Assembly: GCA_030447905.1 (NCBI GenBank) | Contig: JAUJNZ010000001.1 | Location: forward strand, 143,531 to 185,677 | Length of the DNA stretch: 42,147 nucleotides | Origin: Thermoleophilaceae bacterium | GTDB taxonomy: Bacteria; Actinomycetota; Thermoleophilia; Solirubrobacterales; Thermoleophilaceae | Reading direction: 5' to 3' | In this document: positions 1 through 8,060 of the stretch, in pieces | How the letters are laid out: each line of letters starts with the position of its first letter | Position numbering within the stretch: the stretch's first letter is position 1 | The notes under the pieces: model-generated | Seen by the model: only the letters and a program-made list of their open reading frames with translations | Database searches by the model: none | What the model was told of the DNA's origin: nothing | Position numbers and translations under genes: made by a program

Positions 1-945
1 GCGCAGGCCGGTGGTGAGCGCCGCGTAGATCTCGGCCTCGGGGGAGAGGGGCTCGGACCGCTCTACGCTGCCCGTGCTCGGTGCGTCGCCGTCGGCCGCT
101 ACCTCGACCGATCCGAGCCGCGCCACGCCGGCCCCGTTCGCTCGCTCGCGACGGACGGCCTCGCGGTGGGAGGCGTCGCGCAGGCGCTCGGCCGCGACGG
201 CGCCGAGGTCGACCGTGCAGAGCGTGAGCGCCTCGTCGAACTGGGGCGCCCGGGCCAGCACCTCGCCGCGCTCGTCGATGACCGCGCTCATGCCGTCGAA
301 GACGAGCTCGTCCTGGCCGCCGACCAGGTTGCAGAAGGCGACGGCCGCGACGCTGTCACGCGCGCGCTGGGCGAGCATGCGCTCCCGGTCGAGCGGCTTT
401 CCGGCGTGGTAGGGCGACGCCGACAGGTTGGCGATCAGCTGTGCGCCCGCGAGGGCCTCCGAGGTCGCGGGCGGGCCGGGCTCCCAGACGTCCTCGCAGA
501 TCGTCAGTCCGATCTCGGCGCCGTTCAGCTCAAGGAGTGCGGGTCGCTCGCCGATCTGGAAGTAGCGATGCTCGTCGAAGACGCCGTAGTTGGGCAGGTA
601 CATCTTGCGATAGGTGGCGACCACATGCCCGTCGGCGAGCACGGCGGCCGCGTTGTAGACGTCGTCGGCTCGCTCGGGGAAGCCGACGAGCGCCACGATC
701 CCGGCGGTCTCGGCCGCGAGCTCCTCGAGCGTCCGGCGGGCGGCGTCGAGGAAGCCCGGCTTGAGCAACAGATCCTCGGGCGGATAGCCGCACAGGGCGA
801 GCTCCGGGAAGACGACGAGTGCTGCCTCCCGCTCCCGCGCGGTCGCCGCCATGTCGGCGATCTTGCGCGCGTTGTCCTCGAGGTCGCCAACCGTGACGTT
901 GACCTGACCGAGAGCAAGTCGCAGTGGCGCGTTGCGCATGCTCAT
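1..945 (-). CDS. nadE: Glutamine-dependent NAD+ synthetase, N-terminal part (runs off window)
   Basis: Glutamine-dependent NAD+ synthetase makes NAD+ from nicotinate adenine dinucleotide, using ammonia released from glutamine by an N-terminal nitrilase-type domain. The visible 315 residues cover that domain: Glu48 in FPELAL, Lys114 in YRKMYLPNYGVFDE and Cys150 in ICEDVW form the Glu-Lys-Cys triad. The frame is open to base 1, where it reads EAEIYAALTTGLR, the usual entry to the synthetase domain, so the ATP-pyrophosphatase half lies outside the window. The start is ATG at 945; a second in-frame ATG at 939 is possible. The gene is divergent from the subtilase. A complete paralogue lies at 12652-14448. 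The family call is secure; whether this copy is intact cannot be seen. Confidence 0.93.
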   Translation of the reverse strand, partial: MSMRNAPLRLALGQVNVTVGDLEDNARKIADMAATAREREAALVVFPELALCGYPPEDLLLKPGFLDAARRTLEELAAETAGIVALVGFPERADDVYNAAAVLADGHVVATYRKMYLPNYGVFDEHRYFQIGERPALLELNGAEIGLTICEDVWEPGPPATSEALAGAQLIANLSASPYHAGKPLDRERMLAQRARDSVAAVAFCNLVGGQDELVFDGMSAVIDERGEVLARAPQFDEALTLCTVDLGAVAAERLRDASHREAVRRERANGAGVARLGSVEVAADGDAPSTGSVERSEPLSPEAEIYAALTTGLR

Positions 946-1023
946 GGACGCAAGTATGAAGGCGAAACGCGCGGGCGTATCTACACTCAGGACATCGACC
1001 GGCACGTCGGCAGGGGAAGCTTC

Positions 1024-2751
1024 ACGCGCCGCGGCCTCCGGGCCGCAACGCTCGCGCTCGCGCTCGTAGGGGCGCTGGCCGCGCCTGCCGGTGCCCAAGC
1101 GCCCGCCCCGCAGCCGGGCGCGCCGCTGATCGGGGCCGACCGCGACCGCGACCGGATCTCCGACGACCTCGAGCGCCGCCTCGCTCCGCGCGAGGGCGGC
1201 GAGCTCGTCGACGTGATCATCACGCTGGAAGATCCGGCGTCGCGGGACCGGTTGGGTCGCCTCGAGCGCGGGGTGGGGGACTTCGTCCTGCGCGACCGCT
1301 TTCGCTCCGTGGACGGGTTCGCGGCGAGGGTGACCGAGAGGCAGGTCGCCACGCTCGCCAAGCGCTCCGGCGTCGTCTCGGTCCAGCAAGACGCACCGGT
1401 ACGGGCGCTCAACAACTCGGCCCAAGCCGCCTTCGGCGTGGCCGAGGCGCGGCGCGACAACCCCTACCTCGACGGCAACCGCGGCGGCAGTCCGGCGACC
1501 TACTCCCGCCGGGACATGGTGGCCGCCGTGATCGACACGGGCATCGACGCGCGTCACCGCGACCTCGACGAGGGCAAGGTCATCGCCTTTGCCGACTGCG
1601 CCGCGGGCCCGTGCCGGGTCCGCCGACCCTACGACGACCACGGCCACGGCACCCACGTCGCCGGGACGCTCGCGGGCGAGGGCGATGCCCGGGCCGACCG
1701 CCGCCTGCGAGGGGTGGCTCCCGGGGCCGCGCTCGTAGGAGTCAAGGTGCTCGGAGCCGACGGCTATGCCTCGGAGTCGAGGGTCATCGCCGGCATCGAC
1801 TGGGCGATCGCCAACCGCGGCCGGTACGGCCTCGAGAGCGTCAACCTCTCGCTCGCGGCGGGTGGTTGCTCGGACGGGACCGACGCGATGTCCCAAGCCG
1901 CCAACCGCGCCGCCACTGCCGGCCTCGTGGTGACCGCAGCCGCCGGGAACTCCGGCCCGACGCCCTGTTCCATCGAGTCTCCGGCCGCCGCGTCCGGTGC
2001 GATCGCGGTCGGAACGATGGCGGACTTTGGGGCGGGGGGGTTCCTGGCTCACCCCAGCTCGGGCCGCGGCCGGCCCGGCGGCATCGTCAAGCCGGACGTG
2101 ATGGCCCCGGGGGAGGCAATCACCTCCGCCAGACGGGGCAGCCTGACCGGCTACGCCACCCGGAGCGGGACGAGCTCCGCGGCCCCCTTCGCGGCCGGAG
2201 TCGGGCTGTTGATGCGCGATGCCTCGCCCTCGCTCTCTGCGGCCGACATCAGGGGCCGGCTCAGGCGGTCGTCGGTCGACTGGGGCATCGGCGGCAGCAG
2301 CTCCACGCTCACCTCGCGCGGGCCCGACGTCGACTTCGGGTGGGGGCGCCTCGACGCCTACGCGGCGTTGCGCTCGTCGGGTGCGACCCGTCTCACGAGC
2401 CCGCCCCGGGTCTCCGATCACCGTCTGATCGAAGGCGGCCTCAGCCCGACGACGACCGTCCGCGAGTTCCCGCTCGACGTCGCCAATCGCTGCCTGCCGC
2501 TCGCCGCCAGCCTCATCATCCCCGGCCACTCGACCGGCGACGACTTCGACCTGTACCTGAAGGATCCGGCCGGCCGTCAGGTCGACGCCAGCTACACGAC
2601 CGCGCGCCAGGAGAGCGTCTCGGTCGCACCGGCCCGGACGGGCCGTTATCGGCTCCGGGTCGTGTCCTACGCCGGCGAGGGGCCTTTCTTCGTCGACGTA
2701 TCCGCCGGCCTCGCCAGGCCGCCGGCGAGCGCCCCGGCGACCTGTCGCTGA
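1024..2751 (+). CDS. Secreted subtilisin-like (S8) serine protease with no normal start codon
   Basis: Exported subtilase. Numbering from position 1024, the catalytic triad is Asp171 (VIDTG), His208 (HGTHVAG) and Ser384 (GTSSAAP), with the oxyanion Asn309 in AAAGNSGP. A signal peptide (RRGLRAATLALAL then a small-residue cleavage site near AGAQA) precedes an I9-like propeptide region (about residues 50-130). A C-terminal beta-sandwich of the pre-peptidase type (DDFDLYLKDPAG to GRYRLRVVSY, about 500-565) follows the catalytic domain. No ATG, GTG or TTG is in frame between 625 and the signal peptide. ACG at 1024 sits 5-6 bases after a good ribosome site (aggggaa, 1012-1018), exactly where a start is expected. 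The alternative is ATG at 956 with one G missing from the GGGG at 1013-1016. Substrate unknown. Confidence 0.85.
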   Translation, partial: TRRGLRAATLALALVGALAAPAGAQAPAPQPGAPLIGADRDRDRISDDLERRLAPREGGELVDVIITLEDPASRDRLGRLERGVGDFVLRDRFRSVDGFAARVTERQVATLAKRSGVVSVQQDAPVRALNNSAQAAFGVAEARRDNPYLDGNRGGSPATYSRRDMVAAVIDTGIDARHRDLDEGKVIAFADCAAGPCRVRRPYDDHGHGTHVAGTLAGEGDARADRRLRGVAPGAALVGVKVLGADGYASESRVIAGIDWAIANRGRYGLESVNLSLAAGGCSDGTDAMSQAANRAATAGLVVTAAAGNSGPTPCSIESPAAASGAIAVGTMADFGAGGFLAHPSSGRGRPGGIVKPDVMAPGEAITSARRGSLTGYATRSGTSSAAPFAAGVGLLMRDASPSLSAADIRGRLRRSSVDWGIGGSSSTLTSRGPDVDFGWGRLDAYAALRSSGATRLTSPPRVSDHRLIEGGLSPTTTVREFPLDVANRCLPLAASLIIPGHSTGDDFDLYLKDPAGRQVDASYTTARQESVSVAPARTGRYRLRVVSYAGEGPFFVDVSAGLARPPASAPATCR

Positions 2752-2814
2752 GAGTCACGACCGCGTCGCGGCCGCTCCGGCGGCGCCGGTGCCCACCGGC
2801 TCTCACGCGGGGAA
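2749..2814 (+). terminator. Hairpin-rich stretch after the subtilase, possible terminator
   Basis: The inverted repeat GCCGGTG/CACCGGC (2785-2800) lies inside a wider TGAGAG...CTCTCA pairing (2749-2754 with 2809-2814) that begins at the subtilase stop codon. There is no T-tract, so intrinsic termination is uncertain. It may instead limit read-through into the amidohydrolase gene 16 bases further on. Confidence 0.3.
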
Positions 2815-2829
2815 TAGGCTTCCGCGCCC

Positions 2830-4005
2830 GTGTACGCCGACTCGGCCCTCCAGCCGTGGTACGACGCTCTCCGCGAGAGCGTCCCCGCGCTGCGCCTCTT
2901 CGATGCCCACACCCACACCGGCGCGAGCGACCCCGACGGCTTCACCTGCTCGATCTACGAGGTAGCCGAGGCGCTCGATCTCGTCGACGCTCGCGGCGTG
3001 GTCTTCACCATGCACGAGCCCACCGGCTACTCACGCGCCAACGATCGCGTGCTCGCCGAGGCGGCGGCCTCGGAGGGCAAGCTCGTCGGCCTGTGCCGGC
3101 TCGACCCGCACGAGCGCCCAGTCGCGGAGGCCGAGCGCTGCCTCGCGGCGGGGGCGCGCGGGATCAAGCTCCACCCTCGCGCCGAGGGCTTCTCGCTCGC
3201 CGATCCCTCGGTCGAGCCGATCTTTGCGCTCGCGGACGAGCGACGGCTGCCGATCGTCGTCCACGCGGGCCGAGGGATTCCCGCGCTCGGCCGCCACGTG
3301 CTCGGGCTCGCCGAGCGCTTTCCACACGCCCGGCCGATCCTCGCTCACGCGGGAATATGCGACCTCGCCTGGATCTGGCGCCGCCTCGACGACCACCCGA
3401 ACGTCTTCTTCGACACCGCCTGGTGGAGCACGCTCGACCTGCTGACCCTGTTCAGCCTCGTGCCCCCCGGGCGGATACTGTGGGCTAGCGACCTCCCGTA
3501 CGGCACGCCGCTCCAGGCGGCCGTGCTCGCGCTGCGCTGTGCGCTCGAGGTCGGACTGTCGCCCGAACAGGTCGCGAGCGTCGCCGGCGGGCAGATCGAG
3601 CGGTTGCTCGCGGGGGAGGACCCGCTCGACGTCGGTCCGGCACCGGGAGGAGAGCACGCGGAGGGCGACGTCCTGCTCGACCGCGTGCACGGTGCCCTCG
3701 TGAACGCGATCGGGCGGATAATGGGGGGCGAGGAGGGCGATGCGGGAGTTGGGCTCGCGCGCCTGGCTTGCGAGGTGGGGGAGGAGGCTCCGCAGGCGCC
3801 CGCGTGCCGCTCGGTGCTGGCGCTGCTCGACCGCTACGAGCGCCACGCCGCGACGGTGAGCGACTCGAGCGCGCCGGGAAACCTTCCCGGCGCGCGGTTT
3901 CCCAGCCTGCACCTGCTCATCGTCGCGGCCGGGGTCGCGCGGACGCCGCGGGTGGCCCTGCCCGTCGAGCCCGAACCCGTGGCAGCGGGCGAGCGCTCGC
4001 CGTAG
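2830..4005 (+). CDS. Amidohydrolase-superfamily (amidohydrolase_2/TatD-like) metal-dependent hydrolase
   Basis: TIM-barrel metal hydrolase of the amidohydrolase superfamily. Visible metal and active-site motifs are DAHTHTG (about residues 25-31), GIKLHPR (about 113-119), IVVHAG, ILAHAG and the late aspartate in ASDLPYG. These cover the full barrel in roughly the first 270 residues. The remaining 120 or so residues form a less conserved, partly helical extension that is not usual for the family. The start is GTG at 2830 (MYADSALQ); no better start lies between it and the conserved DAHTHTG. The gene follows the subtilase in the same direction, 78 bases away, but no functional link is evident. 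Substrate cannot be deduced. A long antisense frame (4278-3031) is a shadow. Confidence 0.8.
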   Translation: MYADSALQPWYDALRESVPALRLFDAHTHTGASDPDGFTCSIYEVAEALDLVDARGVVFTMHEPTGYSRANDRVLAEAAASEGKLVGLCRLDPHERPVAEAERCLAAGARGIKLHPRAEGFSLADPSVEPIFALADERRLPIVVHAGRGIPALGRHVLGLAERFPHARPILAHAGICDLAWIWRRLDDHPNVFFDTAWWSTLDLLTLFSLVPPGRILWASDLPYGTPLQAAVLALRCALEVGLSPEQVASVAGGQIERLLAGEDPLDVGPAPGGEHAEGDVLLDRVHGALVNAIGRIMGGEEGDAGVGLARLACEVGEEAPQAPACRSVLALLDRYERHAATVSDSSAPGNLPGARFPSLHLLIVAAGVARTPRVALPVEPEPVAAGERSP

Positions 4006-4069
4006 TCCCTCGCTCGCGCGAGTCCGTGCAGGGCTCAGGCCCGCGCAACTTGCGCCCGACGGGTGGGTT

Positions 4070-4252
4070 AGATGAACCAGCCAAGCCCGAGTTCGGCATG
4101 CCGAGCCGCCGGCGCCCGCGCCGGCGGACGGGGGAACCATGGGGCGCGCGATGTGCGTCCGGGGCGAATCGGCCGGTGCTCCGGCCTTAGCGGGATGGGA
4201 TGTACACCCCGCGAGCCCGTCAGCTAACCCCGTAGGCGACCGAGAAAGGAAG
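4070..4252 (+). promoter_or_regulatory. Cyclic-di-AMP riboswitch (ydaO/yuaA class)
   Basis: The leader of the RlpA-like gene carries the ordered conserved blocks of the ydaO class: gccaagcc (about 4079), ggggaacca (4131-4139), ggggcgaatc (4161-4170), agcgggatgggatgtacaccc (4188-4208), then gtcagctaaccccgtaggc (4219-4237) and a purine-rich gaaaggaag. Variable hairpins such as ccgccggcgcccgcgccggcgg sit between the blocks, as in known examples. In this class c-di-AMP binding generally turns expression down, and in actinomycetes the targets are often secreted cell-wall proteins, which fits the next gene. The downstream purine-rich stretch (4243-4251) probably doubles as the ribosome site for TTG 4261. 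The exact 5' limit is uncertain. Confidence 0.88.
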
Positions 4253-4260
4253 CCAGCCCC

Positions 4261-5460
4261 TTGACCGCGAGTGCTCATGCCCGTCCAAGCCGTCCGCTGA
4301 CCGCGGCGCTCCTGCTCGCGTCCCTCGTGGTGCTCGTGCTCTGGGGTCCGGGGGCGACGACGGCCTTGGCGCAGGAGCGCGAGGAAGCCGACGGGCCACG
4401 CTCGGCCGCTCGCGGCGCAGGCTCGGGGGCGGCGGGACCGGATCGAGACGCTCGCGCTTCACGGCGGAGTCCCGGCACCTCCAGGGTCGGGGCGAAAACC
4501 GATCCGACCGGCGACGACCGGCGAGCGAGTCGCGATCGAGCGGCCAAGAGCTTGTTTGCTGCCAAGCGTCGCTCGCGGTCTCGTAACGAGGGCGACGGCC
4601 GCTCTGATCGGGGCGAGTCGATCCGCGCCCGCGCCGACGCCATGCCGAGAGACCCGCGCGAGCGCGCCGCCGAGCTGCGCCGCGAGGCGCGCGCCCGGGC
4701 GGAAACCGTCCGACGCAAGGCCCGGGCCCGGGCCGAGGCGATACGGCGCGAGGCGCGCGCCCGTTCGCAGGCCGTCCGACGCGCCCGGGACGGCACTCGC
4801 CGTAGCGACGCCGGCTCGCCCGACCGATCGCCTGCGCGCGAACGCGCGAGCGCGAGCTCCGGAGAGGCGAGGGTATCGATCGCAGAAGAGGCGAGGGTGT
4901 CGATCGCCGGTCGCGAGCGCATCGAGCTCCTGCCGGGCCGGCGACACATCCTTCGCGGCACCCGGGCGCTCGTACGCGGGTACGTGCCGTCGGGGCGCTC
5001 CGGTCGCACCGTCGTGCTCGAGATCCTGCTCGGCCGGCGGTGGTATGAGCGCGACCGCGCCCTCACCGGCGCCGAGGGGAAGTTCTACCTCGGGTGGTAC
5101 CCCCGGGGGATCGGACGCTACTGGGTGCGCGTGCGGGAGATCAATGCGAGCTCGGAGACGCTCCCGAGCCGCTCACGGCGGCTCTACATCTACCGCCGGG
5201 CGGTCGCCTCCTGGTACGGGCCGGGCCTCTACGGAAACCGTACGGCGTGCGGACAGACCTACACGAGCCGGCTGCTCGGCGTGGCGCACCGCTCGCTTCC
5301 GTGCGGCTACCGAGTCACGATTCGCTACCACGGGCGGTTCATCACCGTTCCGGTCGTCGACCGGGGTCCCTACGTCAGGGGGCGCGACTACGACCTCACC
5401 AACGCCACCAAGGAGTACCTGCGCTTCGCGGGCGTCGACGGAGTCTGGGCGACCGCCTGA
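4261..5460 (+). CDS. Secreted RlpA-like double-psi beta-barrel cell-wall protein with Arg/Ala repeats
   Basis: Exported 399-residue protein. A signal peptide covers about residues 1-38 (hydrophobic LTAALLLASLVVLVL, cleavage after TTALA). Residues 40-215 are an Arg/Ala-rich, low-complexity linker holding three 11-residue repeats of the form RR(E/K)ARARxxxV/I (140-172; 33-bp DNA repeats at 4678-4776) and a perfect tandem EARVSIA (24-bp repeat at 4864-4911). A beta-sandwich-like segment follows (about 220-305). The C-terminus is an RlpA-type double-psi barrel (about 315-398) with ASWYG, CGQTY and the conserved acidic VVDRGPY. RlpA-like barrels act on or bind peptidoglycan; lytic activity here is inference. 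The TTG start follows a ribosome site and the c-di-AMP riboswitch, so expression is probably set by that second messenger. Confidence 0.85.
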   Translation: MTASAHARPSRPLTAALLLASLVVLVLWGPGATTALAQEREEADGPRSAARGAGSGAAGPDRDARASRRSPGTSRVGAKTDPTGDDRRASRDRAAKSLFAAKRRSRSRNEGDGRSDRGESIRARADAMPRDPRERAAELRREARARAETVRRKARARAEAIRREARARSQAVRRARDGTRRSDAGSPDRSPARERASASSGEARVSIAEEARVSIAGRERIELLPGRRHILRGTRALVRGYVPSGRSGRTVVLEILLGRRWYERDRALTGAEGKFYLGWYPRGIGRYWVRVREINASSETLPSRSRRLYIYRRAVASWYGPGLYGNRTACGQTYTSRLLGVAHRSLPCGYRVTIRYHGRFITVPVVDRGPYVRGRDYDLTNATKEYLRFAGVDGVWATA

Positions 5461-5479
5461 GCAGTCAGTTGTCCCTGCC

Positions 5480-6196
5480 CTAGCTGGCCTGGCTCACCGG
5501 CCGCAGCAGGACCTCGTTCACGTCCACGCGCTCAGGTTGGGATAGCGCGTACATCACTGCGCGGGCCACGTCGTCGTCCTCGAGCGCCCCCTTGGGCCGG
5601 TTCTCGAAGAACGGCGTGTCGACCAGGCCGGGTGAGACCAAGGTGACGCGGATGCCCGCCTCGGGCATGTCACTGCGGATCTCCTGACGCAGGCTCTCGG
5701 CCATGGCGGTGACGGCGTGCTTGGTCGCCGAGTAGAGCGAGCCCTGCAGGGGCCGGCGCCCGGCCACCGACCCGGTGAGCACGAAGTGTCCCCCGCCCGC
5801 GTCGCGCAGGTGGGGGAGGGCGGCCCGGATCGTGAATGCGACGCCGAGCACGTTGGTCTCGACCATCTCGCGCCAGTGTTCGACCGACTCCTTGAGGAAG
5901 CCGCGTGCGGCTCCGAATCCGGCGTTGGCGAAGACTGCGTCGAGGCGTCCGAAGTGCTCGATCGTCGCCGAGACGAGCTCCTCCTGATCCTCGAAGGTCG
6001 TCACGTCGCAGCGGTGGGCGAGGGCCCGCTCTGAGCCGCCGAGCTCGTCGGCGAGCCCGCGCAGGCGCTCATGGGAGCGGGCAGCGAGCGCGACCCGCCA
6101 GCCCTCCTCGACGGCACGCCGGGCCGTGGCGGCGCCGATGCCTGTGCTCGCACCGGTGATGAGGAGGACAGGCGCTTCGCCTGCGGGGTCGCTCAT
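5480..6196 (-). CDS. Short-chain dehydrogenase/reductase (classical SDR)
   Basis: NAD(P)-dependent oxidoreductase of the classical SDR family, 238 residues. It shows the Rossmann glycine motif TGASTGIG (about 14-21), the structural NAG in FANAGFG, and the catalytic Ser (LTGSVAGRR) and YSATK (Tyr-x3-Lys). Its ATG at 6196 overlaps the stop of the upstream aldo-keto reductase by four bases (ATGA), so the two are translationally coupled. A longer frame reaching 6367 would run far into the neighbour and is not favoured. The substrate cannot be read from sequence; pairing with an aldo-keto reductase suggests handling of carbonyl compounds. The gene converges on the RlpA-like gene, 19 bases away. 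Confidence 0.88.
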   Translation of the reverse strand: MSDPAGEAPVLLITGASTGIGAATARRAVEEGWRVALAARSHERLRGLADELGGSERALAHRCDVTTFEDQEELVSATIEHFGRLDAVFANAGFGAARGFLKESVEHWREMVETNVLGVAFTIRAALPHLRDAGGGHFVLTGSVAGRRPLQGSLYSATKHAVTAMAESLRQEIRSDMPEAGIRVTLVSPGLVDTPFFENRPKGALEDDDVARAVMYALSQPERVDVNEVLLRPVSQAS

Positions 6197-7164
6197 CCCT
6201 CGGGCGTCGGTCCGGCGACCGCGACCGCGCCTTCCATGATCGAGTCGATGCGCTCGAGGTCGTCCTCGGGGAGCTCGATGTCGGCTGCAGGGGCGGTTCC
6301 CTCGATGTGATCGGGACGCCGGGCGCCGACCACGGCCACGTGCACGCCCGGCTGGGCCAGCGTCCACGCGGCCGCGAGCTGGGCCACCGTGTGACCACGC
6401 TCCTCGGCGAAGCGTCCAAGCTCCTCGACGACCTCGAGGTTGCGCTCGAAGCTCTCGCCCTGGAAGAGAGGACTCGAGGCGCGCCAGTCGTCCTCGGGCA
6501 GCTCGGTGTCGCGGTCGAACCTGCCCGATAGCAGCCCGTGCGCCATCGGGCCATATACGAGCACGCCGATGTCGTGCTCGCGGCAGTAGGGCAGGACGTC
6601 GCGCTCGATGTCGCGGCGGAAGAGATGGAAGGGGGGCTGCAGCGTCTCCACCGGCCGTCCGCGCGAGAAGCCGTCCATCTCCTGGGGGGTGAAGTTCGAC
6701 ACGCCAACGTGGCGGATCTTTCCCTCCTGGACGAGCTCCTCTAGGGCGCCGGCGCTCTCCTCGAGCGGCGTGTCGGGATCGGGCCAGTGGACCTGGTAGA
6801 GGTCGATGTGGTCGACGCCGAGGTAGCCCAGGCTCTCCTCCACGCCCTCACGCAGCCACTGCGGGCTCGAATCCCGCTTGAGCTCGTCATCCTCCATCCG
6901 CAGGCCGCCCTTGGTGGCGAGCACGATTTCGTCCCGGTGGGAGCGCAGCTCGTCACCGAGCGCCTTGGCGATGAGCTGCTCGGAGGCGCCGAAGCCATAG
7001 CCCTGGGCAGTGTCGAAGAAGTTGATGCCGAGGTCGAGCCCGCGCCGCAGGGCCGCCACGCTCTCCCGCTCGTCGAGCGACCCCCAGTCCCCGCTGAACT
7101 GCCAGGTGCCGAAGCAGATGCGCGACACGTCGAGGCCGGTTCTGCCGAGTTTCGTGCGTTTCAT
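6193..7164 (-). CDS. Aldo-keto reductase
   Basis: Aldo/keto reductase with an (alpha/beta)8 barrel, 323 residues. The catalytic tetrad is visible: Asp and Tyr in FFDTAQGYG, Lys in VLATKGG and His in QVHWPDP. NADPH-binding motifs HVGVSNF and VVGARRPDHIE occur late in the protein. It most resembles the general stress / L-glyceraldehyde-3-phosphate reductase type (start MKRTKLGRTGLDVS). ATG 7164 is preceded by a strong aggagg ribosome site; the frame can be extended to 7344 but that part has no family similarity. First gene of a two-gene unit with the SDR. A small hairpin (7188-7208) sits just upstream. Confidence 0.92.
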   Translation of the reverse strand: MKRTKLGRTGLDVSRICFGTWQFSGDWGSLDERESVAALRRGLDLGINFFDTAQGYGFGASEQLIAKALGDELRSHRDEIVLATKGGLRMEDDELKRDSSPQWLREGVEESLGYLGVDHIDLYQVHWPDPDTPLEESAGALEELVQEGKIRHVGVSNFTPQEMDGFSRGRPVETLQPPFHLFRRDIERDVLPYCREHDIGVLVYGPMAHGLLSGRFDRDTELPEDDWRASSPLFQGESFERNLEVVEELGRFAEERGHTVAQLAAAWTLAQPGVHVAVVGARRPDHIEGTAPAADIELPEDDLERIDSIMEGAVAVAGPTPEG

Positions 7165-7187
7165 GGTCCTCCTGGCTGCGGTCGATA

Positions 7188-7208
7188 AGGACGGGAGCGA
7201 ACCGTCCT
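7188..7208. other. Inverted repeat upstream of the aldo-keto reductase
   Basis: Perfect 7-base inverted repeat AGGACGG/CCGTCCT with a 7-base loop, 24 bases upstream of the aldo-keto reductase ATG. It could be an operator, a leader hairpin or part of a terminator; there is no T-tract to decide. Confidence 0.35.
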
Positions 7209-8060
7209 CCTGACCGTTTCCCGCTGAGCGGGCCCCGCGAACGTGCTCAGCCGCCGCGAGGCGACTCCTCGAGGGCGAGGGCGCGCTCGACCCGTCCCTC
7301 GTCGGCGAGGCCATCCTCGACGTGGATCTCGAGCGCAGGGGCATCGCCTCCTACCGCGACCCGGCCAGGAAGTGCCGCGCGAGGTCCAGGCGGGTACGCC
7401 CGACACCGTGAGCTCCCATCGGACACCGGGCGAAGCCGCGACCGTCGGCGGTACCGAGGTTGTGGGGACCGCGGGGACGGTGGGCAGCGCCGCGGTCGTC
7501 GGCAGCGCGGCCACCGTGCGCAGCGCGGCGGTGGCGGGGAGCGCGGGGACGGTGGGAAGTGCAGGCGTCGTCGGCAGCGCCGGTGTGCTCGTGAGCGCTG
7601 GAGTCGTTGGGAGCGCCGGAGTGGCGGCCGGACTCGGCAACGTCGGTTGCGCGGCGTGCGTGGCGTGCATTGGCTGTGTGGACTGAATCGGGTGCGTCGC
7701 ATGCATCGGGTGCGTCGGCCTTCGCGGAGCGGTCGGCGCGATCGGATAGGTGCATCGGCGCCGGTAGCCCGGTGCGGGGGGCGGATGGAGCGATTGCCGG
7801 GGCCGACCAGGCCCGATCGCCTGACGATCTGGCCCTTCGAGTCCGCGGCTTCGGCGTCGATGTCGAGTGGCGCGGTGCCGCCGGCAACCAGCGCGCGACC
7901 GTCGTTCGCGGTCTGCTCGAAGAGACGGGTGTCAGACACCGGCTTCGCCAGGGTGTGGACGGGCGCACGTGGATGCTACGGCGGGCCACGCCGCATTCGA
8001 GACGTTCTCAGTGCTTGATAATGGAGGTTATGGAAAGCAGTGCGCGCGAAGCGTCGGTGA
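7209..8060. other. Gene-poor stretch upstream of the sulfur-type cluster
   Basis: About 850 bases in which no frame on either strand resembles a known protein. It holds the 18-bp-period repeat tract (7420-7720) and, at its right end, an AT-richer patch with GATAAT (8017-8022) that could be a -10 element for the TauE-OsmC-rhodanese genes; no good -35 is seen. A short frame starting MEVMESSAREASVS at 8021 follows a GGAGG but leads only into the antisense-like shadow of the permease gene. The long frames here (for example 7939-7247 minus) look like chance openings in GC-rich DNA. Confidence 0.5.
7420..7720. repeat. Degenerate 18-bp-period tandem repeat tract
   Basis: The sequence repeats with an 18-base (six-codon) period for about 16 units. 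Read on the plus strand it gives V-G-S-A-(A/G)-(V/T) hexapeptides; on the minus strand it gives A-L-P-T-(T/V)-P hexapeptides that run on into MHATHP, IQSTQP and MHATHA. The right end contains an exact 13-base repeat, atcgggtgcgtcg, spaced 18 bases apart (about 7687-7717). Units are diverged but in phase, which suggests selection or recent expansion in a coding frame. No convincing start or domain flanks it on either strand, so it is listed as a repeat and not as a gene. Confidence 0.7.

Noticed and set aside
1611-3488. Long plus-strand frame of 625 codons
   Set aside because: An out-of-frame shadow of the subtilase and amidohydrolase, rich in Arg-Arg and Pro-Arg as expected for shifted high-GC codons.
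3031-4278. Long minus-strand frame of 415 codons opposite the amidohydrolase
   Set aside because: It is antisense to a gene with clear active-site motifs and crosses the riboswitch; its translation is Arg/Ala/Gly-rich without family features.
7420-7720. CRISPR array
   Set aside because: The 18-base period is continuous, with no constant repeat separated by unique spacers and no cas genes.
7999-8009. Small palindrome GAGACGTTCTC as an operator
   Set aside because: Only four paired bases on each side, too short to support against chance in this sequence.
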